This document shows, in pieces, positions 7,837-16,138 of a DNA stretch of 64,000 nucleotides. This DNA comes from Wagnerdoeblera intermedia. Its GTDB lineage: Bacteria; Pseudomonadota; Alphaproteobacteria; Rhodobacterales; Rhodobacteraceae. The notes below the pieces were generated by a model. The model searched no databases. It saw only the letters and a program-made list of their open reading frames with translations, and was not told the DNA's origin. Position 1 is the stretch's first letter; every line of letters begins with the position of its first letter. Where the stretch lies: assembly GCF_042647465.1 (NCBI RefSeq), contig NZ_JBHRVN010000004.1. The stretch is one strand, 5' to 3'. The position numbers were made by a program, and so were the translations under genes.

Positions 7837-8325
7837 ATGACCCAAAGCCCGGACAATCTGATTTTCCGGCTCGAGCCCGGCCCGGTGCGCCGCGCCATCG
7901 GACCGGGGTTTCTCATGCTCACGGCCCTGGGCTTTGCCGCAGCCGCCGTGGCCCTGCCCGATGCGGGCCTTCTGACCCGCGCCGGGGTCGCGGCATTGGG
8001 GATCTTTTCGGCCGTTCAGGCAGTGCAGCTGCGCAGGGCGGCCCGGGGCGCGATTGAGCTGCGCGAGGATGGGCTTCACTGCACGGGCAGCGGACGCCGT
8101 CTTGCCGCGCTAGACGAGATTGACCGCGTTGAAACGGGGCTGAGCCTTCTCAAACCCGCCAGCGGTTTTCTGATCCGGCTGCGCGACAGCCAGCCGGCAG
8201 CGCGCCGGACCGGCATGTGGTGGATCCGCGGCAACCGGCTGGCCATCGGCGGGATCACCCCCAAAGGCGGTGGCAAGGCCATGGCCTCAGCCCTTTCGGA
8301 GCTTCTGCGCCTGCACAGAAGCTGA
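7837..8325 (+). CDS. Membrane protein of unknown function with PH-like C-terminal part
   Basis: A 162-residue protein with two adjacent membrane segments at about 20-60 (GPGFLMLTALGFAAAAVAL, then AGVAALGIFSAVQAVQL) followed by a soluble beta-rich domain (AIELREDGLHCTGSGRRLAA) resembling bacterial PH-type domains of small membrane proteins. No function is known to me. The ATG at 7837 is chosen because GGGAG lies 8 nt upstream; an earlier in-frame ATG at 7774 gives an unlikely basic extension. It converges with the TadE-like gene; only 14 nt separate the stops. The 270 nt before it contain nothing recognisable. Confidence 0.75.
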   Translation: MTQSPDNLIFRLEPGPVRRAIGPGFLMLTALGFAAAAVALPDAGLLTRAGVAALGIFSAVQAVQLRRAARGAIELREDGLHCTGSGRRLAALDEIDRVETGLSLLKPASGFLIRLRDSQPAARRTGMWWIRGNRLAIGGITPKGGGKAMASALSELLRLHRS

Positions 8326-8339
8326 GCCAGTGGCTGAGT

Positions 8340-8897
8340 TCAGGTGATGGGCAAAAGCGCCTGGGCGCGCATTTTCTCAGTGGCGAGTTCATAAAAGACC
8401 TGCTCGCTCAGCCCGACCCAGAACGCAGGGGACCACTCCTGCCAGGTCTCCACCACCATCAGCGTATCGGCATCAGTGATATTGGGCAGATTGCGGCGCA
8501 TCTCTGCGATCGAGGCATTTGTATGCGCCTGCGCACGGCTGCTGTCGGTCGTGCGCGACCAGATCACCCGAAAGGCCGATCCGGCCTCTGAATACTGGAT
8601 CAGCGTCACGCGCAGCCAGCTGGGCCGCTGCGCCGCCGTCGCGTAGCGGTAAACCCGGTGCATCCCGGTGATGTAAGAGGAATTGATCGGCGCGCTTTCA
8701 CGCGAGATCATATCGGCCACAGCGACTGTCGCTTTCACAGCCGTATTTTTGGCGCGGTAGCCGTCCCAATAGACAAAAAGCGCGAGAAACAGCCAGACCA
8801 GCAGCGGGGTGACGATGATCATCTCGGTGGTGATCACACCACGCTCATCCCGGGTGAAGCGGGCCAGAGCGCGGCGCAGGGGCGCAAAAAAATCCAT
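8340..8897 (-). CDS. TadE/TadG-type pseudopilin-like protein
   Basis: A 185-residue protein with the architecture of TadE family minor pilins: a short basic cytoplasmic N-terminus, then the processing-like motif RDERGVITTEMIIVTPLL in which G/E/T precede the hydrophobic helix (about 17-43), and a secreted domain. Such proteins take part in assembly of the Flp/Tad type IV pilus or a related envelope apparatus. It is the third gene of a three-gene minus-strand cluster (tadG-like, tadE-like, tadE-like), 3 nt after the preceding gene. No Tad ATPase, secretin or Flp major pilin gene is nearby, so the machinery must be encoded elsewhere. Confidence 0.8.
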   Translation of the reverse strand: MDFFAPLRRALARFTRDERGVITTEMIIVTPLLVWLFLALFVYWDGYRAKNTAVKATVAVADMISRESAPINSSYITGMHRVYRYATAAQRPSWLRVTLIQYSEAGSAFRVIWSRTTDSSRAQAHTNASIAEMRRNLPNITDADTLMVVETWQEWSPAFWVGLSEQVFYELATEKMRAQALLPIT

Positions 8898-8900
8898 GGC

Positions 8901-9434
8901 TTACCTCGGCTCGTTCACAAAGACGGTCATTGCGGCCAGCTGATATCCGCCGGAGGCGTCAAGCCGAAGCTGCAGACCCAGCGGTGTGGTCGGGAAGGTC
9001 GGGTTGAAAACCGCGCAGGCCCGCACGGCCACCAGCTCATTCGAGCCGCCCTGCACGAAATCCAGATAGGGCTGGATTTCAGTTGTGCGGTCGACGCAGG
9101 TCGGCGCGGGATCAAGCCCGGCCCAGGTGGTGCGGTCGATCACATTCATCTCAAGGCGCAGATCGGTCAGACAATCGGGCATGACAAAAATCTGGCTGCA
9201 AAGCCGCTCGCGCACCAGGTCATGGCCGGGGTTGGAGCCCAGCGCCCCGACCCGCAACTCACGCACGGTCAGATCGAGTGCGCGCTCCAGCCAGACTTTG
9301 CGGATGGTCGCCAGACCCGCCTCAAAAGAGGCGAGAAGGATCATCAAAATCACCGGCAGGCAGATCACGAAATCCATCGTGACATTGCCCTCGTCGCGGC
9401 GAAGCCAGCGCCGCAGTGCTGAGAGAGCCGTCAT
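8901..9434 (-). CDS. TadE-like pseudopilin protein
   Basis: A 177-residue protein with the TadE N-terminus: basic residues, then RRDEGNVTMDFVICLPVILM leading into one membrane helix (about 19-42), followed by an extracytoplasmic domain with several cysteines (CSQIFVMPDC; ACAVFNP) that may form disulphides. It is coupled to the upstream vWA gene by an ATGA overlap (9431-9434) and lies 3 nt from the next pseudopilin. The probable role is as a minor component of a Tad/Flp pilus or related envelope structure. Confidence 0.8.
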   Translation of the reverse strand: MTALSALRRWLRRDEGNVTMDFVICLPVILMILLASFEAGLATIRKVWLERALDLTVRELRVGALGSNPGHDLVRERLCSQIFVMPDCLTDLRLEMNVIDRTTWAGLDPAPTCVDRTTEIQPYLDFVQGGSNELVAVRACAVFNPTFPTTPLGLQLRLDASGGYQLAAMTVFVNEPR

Positions 9435-11104
9435 TGCGTCAGCCTCAGCGTCTGGGTCTGCGCGCGGATTGAGCGGAAGGCTTCCCGCAGATCGAGGCCC
9501 TGCACGTCATAGAAACGACCCGGCGAGACGCAGTTGCGGATCACATTCGCCCCCCCTGCCGGAGCTTCAAAGGCGATGCCGAAGACCGCGACGTTCTGCG
9601 CTTTCAACAGGCTGCACAGCGTGTTCAGGCGGCCATCCATCAGCGCCACGCCATGCGGCCCCGAGCTGTTCACCGTACCTTCGCGATTGCGCAGCCGCGA
9701 GATCGCCGCATCGAGCGTGATGCCCAGCGGGCGGCGGTAAAGCTGGTTGGCCACCCATTGCACCCGCAGATCCTGCCAGACCTCCTGCCAGTCCAGCGGC
9801 GTGCCCGAACCGCTCGGCACAGTCGCGGTGCAGCTGGTGCGCCCGCAGGTCTCGCCGGCCCAGCGGTGCGGGTACCAGGCGCTTTTGTGCGGCACATAGT
9901 AATTGCGCGTCTCGCCCCGGCGGTCGTGAAAGATCGAATAATTGCCGTCGCTGTGGCGATAGATCGGCGAGGGACCCGAACGGTAGCCATCCTGAACATG
10001 TTCATTCGGCCAATGCTCACCATCGGTCATCAGCACCAGAACCTTCAGCGTTTCCCGGTCGTTATAGGCCGAGGGGCGTCCCTCAAAGGCCTCCGAAATC
10101 TGGCCCTGGCGGATCAGATTGCTGACCACGGGCCGGGTTGAGGGGTCAAGCAGCGCCGCCCCCCAGCGCAGCCCCGCGTCAATCGAGGTCGCCCCCACCG
10201 CCTGCAGCGCATTGATCTGCTGGCGCAGCTGCACGATGTTATTGCTCAGCACCCGAACCGTATTGGCCGGAATATTGGGGCACCAGATGTTTGAGGTGCC
10301 CGGGGCCATATTGTTCCGGCTCCAGCCGCTGCCGGTGTCAGAACTGTTGTAGGTATCCGCCGCGGCATGCTGTGGCATGGGCGTCGTGGGCGAAAAAGCC
10401 AGCCGCGAATAAGAGGTCGGCGGCAGGTCCACACAATACGAGCGGTCATGACGATCGGTGATGTGATACTGCGCCATCAGCGTCGGGCCGATATAGACCT
10501 GGCCATTATAGGGCACGACCGAAATCGAGACCTTATCACCCTGATCCTCTCCGAGCATATTCTCGACAAATTCCACCGCAGCCGCCTTCAGCCGCGTGAG
10601 CTTGAGGTTCGAGTCCATCGAGCCCGAGAGGTCGAGGACCAGCACGATCTCCACATTGGTGCGCCGCTCTTCCGCGCGGCCTGCATGGGTCGAGCGCAGC
10701 TCATCGATCCCCAGAAGATGCATGAAGAAATTGCGCGAAACGGCCCGGGTCTGAACCTGAACATCGCGGTAGTTCAATCCGATGTCCTGTTGCACGCCGA
10801 CCAGCGCATGGCTGAGGTTCTTCGCCTCAAACCAGTTCTGCACCACCTCCTCCGGCGTTGCCACCTGCCGCATCGAAGCCGCAGCCAGCGCCGCCGAATC
10901 TGCCGCCGACATGATGCGCGTGCGCTGCGCCTCATAGCGCATCAGGTCCACCGCCGTTCCGCCGATGAAGAGCATGATCAGCACCACCACCAGGGCCAGA
11001 TAGATCATTGCCCCGCTCTCATCGCGATGAAAGCGCAGCAGGGCCCGCGTCAGACGCAGACGCGCCGGGATCCGCTTCGCCAGGGGAGAGTGTGAACCAC
11101 GCAT
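9431..11104 (-). CDS. TadG-like protein with von Willebrand factor A domain
   Basis: A 557-residue protein. The N-terminal region has the pseudopilin-like segment RDESGAMIYLALVVVLIMLF (about 28-48) and a Tad-like SAADSAALAAAS motif. A vWA domain begins near residue 150 with the metal-ion site DLSGSMDS and a later LMTDGEHWPNE strand. A central insertion rich in Tyr, Ser, Asn and Cys lies between them. The likely role is as a cell-surface adhesin or scaffold associated with Tad pili. The ATG at 11104 is chosen over an upstream start because GAGGAAAGAAG precedes it. The stop overlaps the next gene by 4 nt. The function is inferred from domain architecture only. Confidence 0.85.
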   Translation of the reverse strand: MRGSHSPLAKRIPARLRLTRALLRFHRDESGAMIYLALVVVLIMLFIGGTAVDLMRYEAQRTRIMSAADSAALAAASMRQVATPEEVVQNWFEAKNLSHALVGVQQDIGLNYRDVQVQTRAVSRNFFMHLLGIDELRSTHAGRAEERRTNVEIVLVLDLSGSMDSNLKLTRLKAAAVEFVENMLGEDQGDKVSISVVPYNGQVYIGPTLMAQYHITDRHDRSYCVDLPPTSYSRLAFSPTTPMPQHAAADTYNSSDTGSGWSRNNMAPGTSNIWCPNIPANTVRVLSNNIVQLRQQINALQAVGATSIDAGLRWGAALLDPSTRPVVSNLIRQGQISEAFEGRPSAYNDRETLKVLVLMTDGEHWPNEHVQDGYRSGPSPIYRHSDGNYSIFHDRRGETRNYYVPHKSAWYPHRWAGETCGRTSCTATVPSGSGTPLDWQEVWQDLRVQWVANQLYRRPLGITLDAAISRLRNREGTVNSSGPHGVALMDGRLNTLCSLLKAQNVAVFGIAFEAPAGGANVIRNCVSPGRFYDVQGLDLREAFRSIRAQTQTLRLTQ

Positions 11105-11363
11105 CGATCTTCTTTCCTCGCAACAGCTGCCGTCGCCGCAAAGACCTGGCACCGACTGCGGCGGTTGTCGCGCCAGGCTGTGGCATAAGTTTGACGGCTT
11201 TTTCGTCAATTCTGGCATTTCCAGGGAGATTGAAACCCGAAAGCCCTGACCGCCATGTCAAAGCCCCCCCCCGGAATGGCCCCGCAGGGCACTGCGGATC
11301 ACCATAACCGCAACAGGTTTTGCGAAGATAAACGCCGACCAGCGAGATTGCCTCTGGCGGAAG

Positions 11364-11387
11364 GTCTCTGCCCTTTCAGGCAGAGAC
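11364..11387 (-). terminator. Possible terminator downstream of the lysozyme/membrane protein pair
   Basis: Perfect 9-bp stem GTCTCTGCC / GGCAGAGAC with a 6-nt loop, 14 nt past the stop of the small membrane protein gene. No T-tract follows. Together with 11105-11401 as a whole, nothing else recognisable is seen here apart from the tadG promoter region. Confidence 0.4.
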
Positions 11388-11401
11388 ACCGAAGCGGCCC
11401 G

Positions 11402-11713
11402 TCAGGTGGCGGCCCCCTCCCCCTCGCGCCCTGCGCGGGGATCAAGGCTGTAGGGCCGGGCGGCTCCCGCGCGGCTGCTTGCCACCACCAGGGCAAAAAG
11501 CGGCGACAGACGCAGCAAAAGCCCGCCCGCCTCCTCCACACTCTGCCCGGTGAGGGCCGCGAGCAGTCGCGCGACGGGAAGCGCGGTGCCAGGATCGGCG
11601 ATCAGCCCGCTCAGCACATCGGCGCTGACCAGCAGAGCGGGCAGAATGCCCAGCCAGAAACTGCGGGTGCGTCCGATGAAAACCGGGGTCAGCGACGACA
11701 GAGGGCTGCTCAT
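11402..11713 (-). CDS. Small membrane protein, possible holin
   Basis: A 103-residue protein with two or three hydrophobic stretches (FWLGILPALLVSADVLSGLI; ALPVARLLAALTG; LLLRLSPLFALVVASSRAG) and a charged tail. The ATG at 11713 has the strong ribosome site AAAGGAGAG and overlaps the lysozyme stop codon (ATGA), so the two are made together. Size, membrane topology and coupling to an endolysin-like gene fit a holin, but sequence similarity to a named holin family is not evident to me. It could also be an unrelated small membrane protein. Confidence 0.7.
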   Translation of the reverse strand: MSSPLSSLTPVFIGRTRSFWLGILPALLVSADVLSGLIADPGTALPVARLLAALTGQSVEEAGGLLLRLSPLFALVVASSRAGAARPYSLDPRAGREGEGAAT

Positions 11714-12264
11714 GTTCTGCTCTCCTTTGGCAAAGCCTTCAGACAAAGAGTGGTTTCAGCCAGGCGCCGCGCGGTCAGCCCGGCGACGACGCGCCCGCCC
11801 GCGCGGTTCCAGCGCGGCAGTTCCGAGCAGGCCGCCGCCCAGTCCCCCGCCCGTGCCAGCCGCACCAGCGTCGAGCCACAGGCCGCCCCCGGGCCGACAT
11901 TATAGGTCCAGCTGGTCAGCGCGACCTGAACACCCACCGGCTGCGCGCTCAGCCCCGGCAGGCAGGCCGCAAGGGCCTGATGATAGCTGTCGAGTGCGGC
12001 AAGAAGCCCCGCCTCACAGTCTGCGCGGCTGCGCTGCAGACCAGGGGTGACACCCCGCGTCTCACCATAGCAGATCGTCCAGACCGGCGGCTCCGCCAGA
12101 CGGTCGAGATAGGCCTCGGTGCGCAGCCCCTCCCAGGGCATGACAAAGGCCGCCGCCGCCAGCAAAAGCGCGGCCTGGGGCAGCAGGGGCGCAGGCTCTG
12201 CCGCAGGCCCGGCCCTTCGGCGCAGGATGACCTGAAACAGACTGTTGATTACTCCGGCAAACAT
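11710..12264 (-). CDS. GH24-family lysozyme, signal-anchor type
   Basis: A 184-residue protein. The catalytic glutamate lies in FVMPWEGLRTEAYLD, with the family aspartate eight residues later and the conserved Thr in VWTICYGETRGV, which carries a short insertion. The second half has the phage lysozyme pattern TSWTYNVGPGAACGSTLVR and ELPRWNRAGG. A hydrophobic, Ala/Leu-rich segment (about 36-50) lies immediately before the active-site Glu, which is the layout of SAR endolysins such as phage P21 R. The ATG at 12264 has GGAGG 6 nt upstream; an adjacent ATG at 12267 is too close to it. It cleaves peptidoglycan, either in envelope remodelling or in cell lysis. Confidence 0.85.
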   Translation of the reverse strand: MFAGVINSLFQVILRRRAGPAAEPAPLLPQAALLLAAAAFVMPWEGLRTEAYLDRLAEPPVWTICYGETRGVTPGLQRSRADCEAGLLAALDSYHQALAACLPGLSAQPVGVQVALTSWTYNVGPGAACGSTLVRLARAGDWAAACSELPRWNRAGGRVVAGLTARRLAETTLCLKALPKESRT

Positions 12265-12453
12265 CATTCCCCTCCCGTGACGATGACGCCGACAGGCTCT
12301 CAAACCCGCATTAACCTTTTCCTGACAGAGCGTTCCCTGACAGGATCTGCGGGGGCATCCCGCGGTCACGGCGGCACAGGAAGCATTTGCCAGCTACGGC
12401 TGCCGGCTGTAGGACTCGAAGGTCAGAACGGGCGGACAGGGGGAGGTTCCGGC

Positions 12454-13350
12454 GTGCAGATCGCCTTTCATCTTGGCGCACATGCGACCGACGACGGCGC
12501 CATTCTGAAGGTGCTGCACCAGAACCGCGCAATGCTTGCGGATCAGGCCATCGCCGTTCCCGGACCCGAGGCCTATCCCGACCTGCTGCGCATGGCCGCC
12601 CGCGGCTTCGCCGGGCAGCCCGCCCCCGGCGCAGAGGACCGTGACGCGCTGCTGAACCGGCTGGCCAGGCCCCCCGCACAGGCCCCCGCCGCAGAACGGC
12701 TGGTCTTTTCCTTTGAAAGCTTTCTGGGATTTGCCCAGGACGCGGCGGACCCTGCAGGGTTTTACCCGATGGCTGAGGCCAGAGCCCGGGTGCTGGGCGA
12801 TCTCTTTGCGGGCCACCAGCTGGAGCTGTTCTTTTGCCTGCGCAATCCCGTCACGCTTCTGCCCGCCCTTGATCAGCGCCGCCGCGCCAAGGGGGGCACG
12901 CCCCTGACCCTCTCCCCCCAAGAGGTGCCCTCCTGGACGGAGTTTGCCGCCGCCCTGCGGCGCGCCCTGCCCGCAGCCCGGCTGACCTTCTGGTGCGATG
13001 AGGATGCCCCCGTCGTCTGGCACCGCATCCTGCGCGCGGTCGCGGGATTTGATGAGGCAAGCGAGCTTCAGGGAGCGCTGGACTATCCGGCCGCTTTGCT
13101 GGCCGCCGAGCCTGAGGCGCTGCGCGATCTGCGCGTCTGGTTTGAAACCCGCCGCCCCGCAAGTGATCTCGAGCGCGCAAAAGCGCTGCGCAGCCACCTT
13201 GCGCAACTCGCATCGCTGCCGGCCGTCAGCGCCGGGCTGGAGGGCTGGAGCGCGGGAGATATCGCCCGCCTGACAGCCCTTTACGACGAAGACTGCGCCC
13301 GCATCGCCCGGATGCCCGGCGTCAGCTTCATCCTGCCCCCCGTTGCCTGA
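12454..13350 (+). CDS. Sulfotransferase-like protein lacking the PAPS-binding loop
   Basis: A 298-residue soluble protein. The opening VQIAFHLGAHATDDGAILK resembles the first strand and loop of Rhodobacteraceae sulfotransferases (which read roughly HIGAHKTGTT), but the Lys-Thr-Gly-Thr-Thr phosphate-binding residues are replaced. The later LELFFCLRNPVTLLPALDQ corresponds to the second nucleotide motif, and SWTEFAAALRRALP to the following helix. It may therefore be a catalytically dead or re-purposed sulfotransferase fold. The GTG start at 12454 is chosen because GGGAGG lies 7 nt upstream. It is divergent from the lysozyme gene and converges with the monooxygenase gene. Confidence 0.7.
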   Translation: MQIAFHLGAHATDDGAILKVLHQNRAMLADQAIAVPGPEAYPDLLRMAARGFAGQPAPGAEDRDALLNRLARPPAQAPAAERLVFSFESFLGFAQDAADPAGFYPMAEARARVLGDLFAGHQLELFFCLRNPVTLLPALDQRRRAKGGTPLTLSPQEVPSWTEFAAALRRALPAARLTFWCDEDAPVVWHRILRAVAGFDEASELQGALDYPAALLAAEPEALRDLRVWFETRRPASDLERAKALRSHLAQLASLPAVSAGLEGWSAGDIARLTALYDEDCARIARMPGVSFILPPVA

Positions 13351-13359
13351 GGCGCCGCC

Positions 13360-14550
13360 TCAGCTCTCAGCCCGGGTCACGTCATGAGCGTGGATCCAGT
13401 CATACCGCCCGACAAGCATCCCCGGCGCAAAGCGTGAGGCCAGCCGCAGCGCAAGATGCGCGGCCTCTCTCGCCGGAGATCTGAGATGGTAATTCCGTGC
13501 ATTGGCGCTGGCCGCTGCCACGACGCGCGTTACCCGATCAAAGCGCCGCTTCTGATAAAGCGCCAGGGCCGCAGCAAGGCTGTCTGTTTCGCTGAGGGCC
13601 CCGGCCAGGACCCAGGCATCCTCCAGCGCCAGATTGGCGCCCTGGGCCAGAAAAGGCAGCGTGGGATGCGCCGCATCCCCGACCAGCGCCAGCCCCGAGG
13701 AGGGATTTCCCGCCGCCACAGCCCCCCAGCGCCCCGCCACAGGATGGCGAAAAAGCCCCCAGAGCCAGCAGCTTTCAACCTGCTCCAGCCAGCCCTGAAC
13801 CTTCGGGGAAAACCCGGCAAAGGCGGCGCGCAGATGGTCGGGATCATCGGGCTGCGACCAGCCCTCCTCGGTCCATGAATTGCGCTCTTCGATGGCCACG
13901 ATATTGCGCAGGCTGCCGTCGCGTAGCGGATAGCTGACGAGATGCCGGCCCGGCCCCATATGGATCTCGGCCTTCGCCCCGGCGCCGGGTGCGGCCGGGA
14001 TCAGCGCGCGCCAGGCCACCTGACCGGTAAAGAAGGGACGCGAATCGGGCAAAAGCGCACGGCGGATCACCGAATGAAGCCCGTCCGCCCCGATGACCAG
14101 ACCGGGATGCATCTGCGCGCCCTGCGCACTGCGCAGCCAAGGGCCGTTATGATCCAGACCTGCCGCCTCAATGCGCTGCAAAAGGCGGATCTCAACCCCC
14201 GCAGCCCGCGCACCCTGCTCGAGAACTGCGATCAGATCGGCGCGATGGACCAGACGCCAGTCCTGCCCGGGGCGCAGCTCCCGCATCGGCAGACGCGCCA
14301 CCAGCGCATCATCGGCCCCGTTGCGCAGCTCCACCGCCTCAGAACGCCAGGATCCGGGTGGCACCTCAAGTCCCAGAGCCCGCAAAACCGCAAGCCCGTT
14401 GGGACTGAGTTGCAACCCCGCCCCGACCTCTGAAATCTGCGCGGCCTGCTCCAGCACGGTGACCTTGGCTCCGCGCAGCGCCAGGGCGCGCGCAAGGGCC
14501 AGCCCTGCAATGCCCGCCCCAAGAATGGTCGCGTGCTCTCCGATCAGCAT
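13360..14550 (-). CDS. FAD-dependent monooxygenase (salicylate hydroxylase-like)
   Basis: A 396-residue class A flavoprotein hydroxylase. The FAD-binding Rossmann motif GAGIAGLALA is at 12-21, the mid-domain DG motif is in IGADGLHSVIR, and the ribityl-binding GD motif is in LALVGDAAHPTLPFLAQGAN. The family uses NAD(P)H and oxygen to hydroxylate aromatic rings; the substrate here cannot be predicted. Length is normal. It stands between dksA (upstream, separated by a strong terminator) and a convergent gene, so it probably has its own promoter or weak read-through. Confidence 0.9.
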   Translation of the reverse strand: MLIGEHATILGAGIAGLALARALALRGAKVTVLEQAAQISEVGAGLQLSPNGLAVLRALGLEVPPGSWRSEAVELRNGADDALVARLPMRELRPGQDWRLVHRADLIAVLEQGARAAGVEIRLLQRIEAAGLDHNGPWLRSAQGAQMHPGLVIGADGLHSVIRRALLPDSRPFFTGQVAWRALIPAAPGAGAKAEIHMGPGRHLVSYPLRDGSLRNIVAIEERNSWTEEGWSQPDDPDHLRAAFAGFSPKVQGWLEQVESCWLWGLFRHPVAGRWGAVAAGNPSSGLALVGDAAHPTLPFLAQGANLALEDAWVLAGALSETDSLAAALALYQKRRFDRVTRVVAAASANARNYHLRSPAREAAHLALRLASRFAPGMLVGRYDWIHAHDVTRAES

Positions 14551-14610
14551 GGCTGCCCCTTTGCCTGTCCCACCCGCGCAGAACCCTCCCTCTGCCCCGG
14601 GGTGGTCCCC

Positions 14611-14643
14611 AAAAACCTGCGCCGGGGGAACCCCCGGCGCAGG
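14611..14643 (-). terminator. Rho-independent terminator of dksA
   Basis: A perfect 13-bp stem (14616-14628 with 14631-14643) is followed on the minus strand by TTTTTGG. It lies 25 nt downstream of the dksA stop codon. The tip closes over AA, so the outer pairs form the functional stem. Confidence 0.85.
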
Positions 14644-14667
14644 TGAAACTCGCTCAGATCCGCCGGA

Positions 14668-15090
14668 TCAGTCGTCGCGGTGAACCCGCTCGCGGCGCTC
14701 ATGACGTTCCTGCGATTCCAGGGTCATGGTGGCAATCGGACGGGCATCAAGACGCTTGAGGCTGATCGGCTCTCCGCTCATCTCACAATAGCCGTATTCG
14801 CCGTTATCGATCCGGCGCAGCGCCGCATCAATCTTGCCGATCAGTTTGCGCTGACGGTCGCGCGTACGCAACTCAAGGGCGCGGTCGGTCTCTTCAGAGG
14901 CGCGGTCTGCAATATCGGGCACATTGCGCGCACTCTCACCAAGGTTATCGAGCGTCTCTGCACTCTGGTCGAGCAGCTCGCTTTTCCAGTTCAAAAGCTT
15001 GCGACGGAAATATTCCAGCTGCCGATCATTCATGAAAGGCTCGTCCTCGGCGGGACGGTAATCGTCTGGCAGAAAATTCTCTGCTTTCAT
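14668..15090 (-). CDS. dksA: RNA polymerase-binding transcription factor DksA
   Basis: A 140-residue protein that binds the RNA polymerase secondary channel and, with ppGpp, adjusts rRNA and amino-acid gene transcription. The long coiled coil (about 22-100) has the acidic tip PDIADRAS, matching the essential Asp-x-x-Asp-x-Ala tip. The zinc-finger region keeps only one cysteine (GEYGYCEMSGEPI; no Cys in the following LDARPIATMT), as reported for the Rhodobacter sphaeroides DksA. The ATG at 15090 fits the family start MKAENFLPDDYRPAEDEP and has GGGGAG 7 nt upstream; upstream in-frame starts give an unconserved extension. A strong terminator follows. Confidence 0.95.
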   Translation of the reverse strand: MKAENFLPDDYRPAEDEPFMNDRQLEYFRRKLLNWKSELLDQSAETLDNLGESARNVPDIADRASEETDRALELRTRDRQRKLIGKIDAALRRIDNGEYGYCEMSGEPISLKRLDARPIATMTLESQERHERRERVHRDD

Positions 15091-15282
15091 GAGCTCTCCC
15101 CGGTTGAGGACGGGCCGGGACGTCTGGTCGGATACGGTCATGCGGCCCCTCCTTCGTGGCGGCTCATTAGCGCAGGCACATGGGAATGTCACGGTGATTC
15201 TGCCCCCGCCTGCGACTTGCAGCCGCACCCCCGCGTGCTATGGTCGCCTCCGATTGCACGAACAGGGAACGGCGGAGCTTCG

Positions 15283-16125
15283 ATGAAATTCACCTCGACC
15301 GACAGCTATATTGCCACCGAAGATCTGACCATCGCGGTGAATGCAGCCGTCACACTGCAGCGTCCGCTTCTGGTGAAGGGCGAGCCGGGCACCGGCAAGA
15401 CCGAGCTTGCCCGTCAGGTCGCCGCAGGCCTCGGGCTGAAGATGCTGGAGTGGAATGTCAAATCCACCACCCGCGCCCGGCAGGGTCTTTACGAATACGA
15501 TGCCGTCTCGCGCCTGCGCGACAGCCAGCTCGGAGATGAGCGGGTCCATGACGTGAAAAACTACATCCGGAAAGGCAAGCTCTGGCAGGCCTTCGATACC
15601 GATGAGCGCGTCGTGCTGCTGATCGATGAGATCGACAAAGCCGATATCGAGTTCCCGAACGATCTGCTGCAGGAACTCGATAAGATGGAGTTCCACGTCT
15701 ATGAAACCGGCGAGACGATCCGCGCCCGGCAGCGCCCGGTCGTCATCATCACCTCGAACAATGAAAAAGAACTGCCCGACGCCTTCCTGCGGCGCTGCTT
15801 TTTCCACTATATCCGCTTCCCCGATCCGGAGACGCTGAAACGCATCGTCGAAGTCCATTTCCCCGGCATCAAAGAAGACCTTCTCAGCACGGCTCTCAGC
15901 CAGTTCTTTGAGATCCGCGAAACTCCGGGACTGAAGAAAAAGCCCTCAACCTCAGAAGTTCTCGACTGGCTTAAACTGCTGCTGGCGGAAGATCTCGGAC
16001 CGGAGGATCTGAAGCGTGAAGGCAGTCACCTGCTGCCGAAACTGCACGGGGCGCTGTTGAAGAACGAACAGGACGTGCATCTGTTTGAGCGCCTGGCCTT
16101 TATGAGCCGGCGCGGCTCGCGCTGA
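15283..16125 (+). CDS. MoxR family AAA+ ATPase
   Basis: A 280-residue AAA+ protein with Walker A GEPGTGKT (about 35-42), Walker B VVLLIDEIDKAD, sensor-1 IITSNNEKELPDAF and an arginine-finger region FLRRCFF. MoxR ATPases act as chaperones that mature other proteins, normally with a VWA (CoxE-like) partner encoded next door. Here no VWA gene follows; instead there is a repeat-bearing gap and then metG. The ATG at 15283 fits the family N-terminus MKFTSTDSYIATEDL. Upstream is the divergent dksA with a shared 190-nt promoter interval. Confidence 0.93.
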   Translation: MKFTSTDSYIATEDLTIAVNAAVTLQRPLLVKGEPGTGKTELARQVAAGLGLKMLEWNVKSTTRARQGLYEYDAVSRLRDSQLGDERVHDVKNYIRKGKLWQAFDTDERVVLLIDEIDKADIEFPNDLLQELDKMEFHVYETGETIRARQRPVVIITSNNEKELPDAFLRRCFFHYIRFPDPETLKRIVEVHFPGIKEDLLSTALSQFFEIRETPGLKKKPSTSEVLDWLKLLLAEDLGPEDLKREGSHLLPKLHGALLKNEQDVHLFERLAFMSRRGSR

Positions 16126-16138
16126 TCCGGGCACCATG

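Noticed and set aside
11710..13350. Prophage remnant around the lysozyme gene
   Set aside because: No integrase, capsid, tail or terminase genes, attachment repeats or tRNA boundary are seen; flanking genes are ordinary.
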